From the NCBI GenBank assembly GCA_910577735.1, contig CAJTOO010000077.1:1-5832 (forward strand): a DNA stretch of 5,832 nt. Direction: 5' to 3'. How positions within the stretch are numbered: the first letter of the stretch is position 1; each line of letters begins with the position of its first letter. The notes under the pieces are model-generated. The model had not been told where the DNA came from. It worked only from the letters and a program-made list of their open reading frames with translations, and made no database searches. The position numbers and the translations under genes were made by a program. This DNA comes from an uncultured Lachnospiraceae bacterium (GTDB taxonomy: Bacteria; Bacillota; Clostridia; Lachnospirales; Lachnospiraceae). Below, one piece after another: positions 4,602-5,832 of this stretch.

Positions 4602-5832
4602 ATTTACACTTTCATCCATTGACAATTACCTTCTGGGTTTGATTACATAGTTCCAGTTTCCCAAAATCTCACAGGGAAACAATTGTATTTTTGTAAATTC
4701 TTCATCTGTGACCTTACGTTTCAGTTCGTATTTGTTTGTATCGACCTGACATTTTACTTTCAGGCCTTTGGCAGTAGTAGTTCCTGATATCAGATTCACG
4801 ACAGTTTCTATATCAACCAGCGGCTGACCCTGCCAGTTTTTCGTTATATAGCAGAAAAGCCGGTGCTCTATCTTATTCCACTTTGATGTGCCAGGCGGAA
4901 AATGTGATACATGGATCTCAAGGCCGGTATAATCTGCAAGCTGCTGCAGCTCATATTTCCAAAGATGCAGACGGCTGCCATTGCTTCCCCCATTGTCACA
5001 GTTGATGTAGATCCTGTCTGCTTCCGGAAAAGTCCGGCTCCCTATACATGTCCACCAGCGGAGTATGCTTTCCGCAGCAAATTCTGCAGTATCATGGTCA
5101 GTGCCAAGGTTGACAAATCCTGTGTTGTCATTCAATACGTATACGCCGTAGGGGGCAACCTTGCCGAGTTCCGGGATTGGGAAGTCATGGTCCAGAACCT
5201 TACGTGGATCCTTTGTTTTTCTGTATTCCTCTCCGTTGTTCTTGAAATTGCCGATATTCTCCTTTTTCTTTGCATCGACAGAAATCACTGGCAGCCCCTT
5301 TTCAAGAAAATCAGCAGCTTTGCTGTTTATGAATTCAAACTGCTCATTCCTGTCAGGATGGGGTTCGCCAACCTGGAGCATTTTCTGGTTTGCCTGTTTG
5401 CTGTACCCCAGTTTTTCCAGAATGCTGCTGACAGAGCGGAAGCTGATGTCTATATGAAATTTTTCGGCAAGGATATCCTGGATCTTCCGCAGGCTGAGGG
5501 TCGTATAAGACAGTACTTTTTGGGGGTCTCCATAGGTACTGCCGTCCACAATTTCCTGTATATGCCTTTCGATATCTGGGATGTTGTCCTGGAGTTTTTT
5601 CCGGCCAGCCCCCTGGAGCCGCATTTTTTCCTTCCGCTCAATCGGCTCGCCGCTGTCAATCTCTTTAAGCCCCTGCCTTATGGTGTAAGGGGCAACACCG
5701 CTTAGCCTGCTCACGGTGGAGATTCCGCCCCTTCCGTATGTTTTTGCTTCCGCAGCAAGAAATATGCGCCGCTGCCTCTCATCAAGTAATGGCAGCATAA
5801 TACGAATTCGTTCTTCCATGGTCATACCTCCG
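4584..5832 (-). mobile_element. ISAzo13-family insertion sequence, one end beyond the window
   Basis: An AT-richer segment begins near 4584, inside the second sigma-like gene, and contains a complete transposase on the minus strand. The candidate terminal sequence is GGAATTGTGCAAAAATAAAT, starting near 4584; about 40 bp of noncoding DNA separate it from the transposase stop. The other terminus, expected upstream of the transposase start, is not in the window, so neither inverted repeats nor a target duplication can be tested. The exact boundary is uncertain by several bases. Confidence 0.75.
4626..5819 (-). CDS. ISAzo13-family DDE transposase
   Basis: A 397-aa transposase that would catalyse movement of the surrounding IS. 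An N-terminal helix-turn-helix region (about residues 25-52, ending in PYTIRQGLKEI) is followed by a second DNA-binding region and the DDE catalytic core. D182 is in VISVDAKKKENIGNF, D275 in YINCDNGGSN and E318 in HFPPGTSKWNKIEHRLF; these are the hallmark blocks of ISAzo13 (Rhodopirellula-type DDE) transposases. No frameshift or stop is seen and the length fits the family, so it looks functional. Two start codons are in frame: ATG 5823-5825 abuts the GGAGGT at 5826-5831, whereas ATG 5817-5819 sits 6 nt from it, so the latter is chosen (the former adds two residues). Base composition is more AT-rich than the neighbouring genes, consistent with separate origin. Confidence 0.93.
   Translation of the reverse strand: MEERIRIMLPLLDERQRRIFLAAEAKTYGRGGISTVSRLSGVAPYTIRQGLKEIDSGEPIERKEKMRLQGAGRKKLQDNIPDIERHIQEIVDGSTYGDPQKVLSYTTLSLRKIQDILAEKFHIDISFRSVSSILEKLGYSKQANQKMLQVGEPHPDRNEQFEFINSKAADFLEKGLPVISVDAKKKENIGNFKNNGEEYRKTKDPRKVLDHDFPIPELGKVAPYGVYVLNDNTGFVNLGTDHDTAEFAAESILRWWTCIGSRTFPEADRIYINCDNGGSNGSRLHLWKYELQQLADYTGLEIHVSHFPPGTSKWNKIEHRLFCYITKNWQGQPLVDIETVVNLISGTTTAKGLKVKCQVDTNKYELKRKVTDEEFTKIQLFPCEILGNWNYVIKPRR

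Noticed and set aside
4619..4624. Perfect TTGACA near the IS end, possible outward or antisense promoter
   Set aside because: No convincing -10 at 16-18 bp in the plus direction (ATTACA/TACATA only), so not reported as a promoter.
4911..5705. Plus-strand 264-codon frame opposite the transposase
   Set aside because: Antisense to the DDE transposase, whose catalytic blocks are all in the minus frame; no ribosome binding site.

Overview
The window (about 5.8 kb) looks like accessory DNA of a gut-type Firmicute of the class Clostridia. The reasons are strong AGGAGG-type ribosome binding sites, GC-rich codon use in the first 4.6 kb, a Firmicutes-style peptide-antibiotic transport operon, and a pair of small sigma-factor-like genes of the kind carried by integrative and conjugative elements (ICEs) of gut Clostridia. 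Species cannot be fixed from the sequence, and the ICE assignment is inference because no integrase, relaxase or attachment site lies in the window.

Positions 1-581 (minus strand) hold most of an OmpR-family response regulator, cut by the window edge. A 146-bp divergent intergenic region follows. It has a promoter for the regulator and, facing right, a -10 element preceded by four copies of CTCAAGG spaced exactly 11 bp apart. This is a very likely binding array for the regulator. To its right, 728-3618 is a tight four-gene operon: an ABC ATPase of the BcrA/LanF type, two six-helix ABC-2 permeases of the LanE/LanG (MutE/MutG, CprB/C) type, and a membrane-anchored YxeA-family protein. An intrinsic terminator-like hairpin ends it (3664-3691). 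Read together, this is a sense-and-respond module: a two-component system (the kinase would lie off the left edge) detects a peptide antibiotic or envelope stress and switches on a transporter that protects the membrane. The substrate is not known.

From 3691 to 3961 there is no convincing gene, but there are several dyads: a small palindrome around a -10-like hexamer, a strong terminator-like hairpin, and a hairpin touching the ribosome binding site of the next gene. Then come two tandem genes for small sigma-70 region-4-like proteins (3962-4357, and 4467 onward), separated by a run of hairpins. The second is cut after about 39 codons by an insertion sequence of the ISAzo13 family. Its transposase (4626-5819, minus strand) is complete and looks intact, and one IS end lies in the window near 4584. 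The other end is beyond 5832.

The most notable points are the 11-bp repeat array in the divergent promoter, the glutamate in place of glutamine at the Q-loop of the ATPase, the pairing of a two-permease LanFEG/Cpr-like transporter with a YxeA protein, the structured leader of the sigma-like gene, and the interruption of the second sigma-like gene by an IS.
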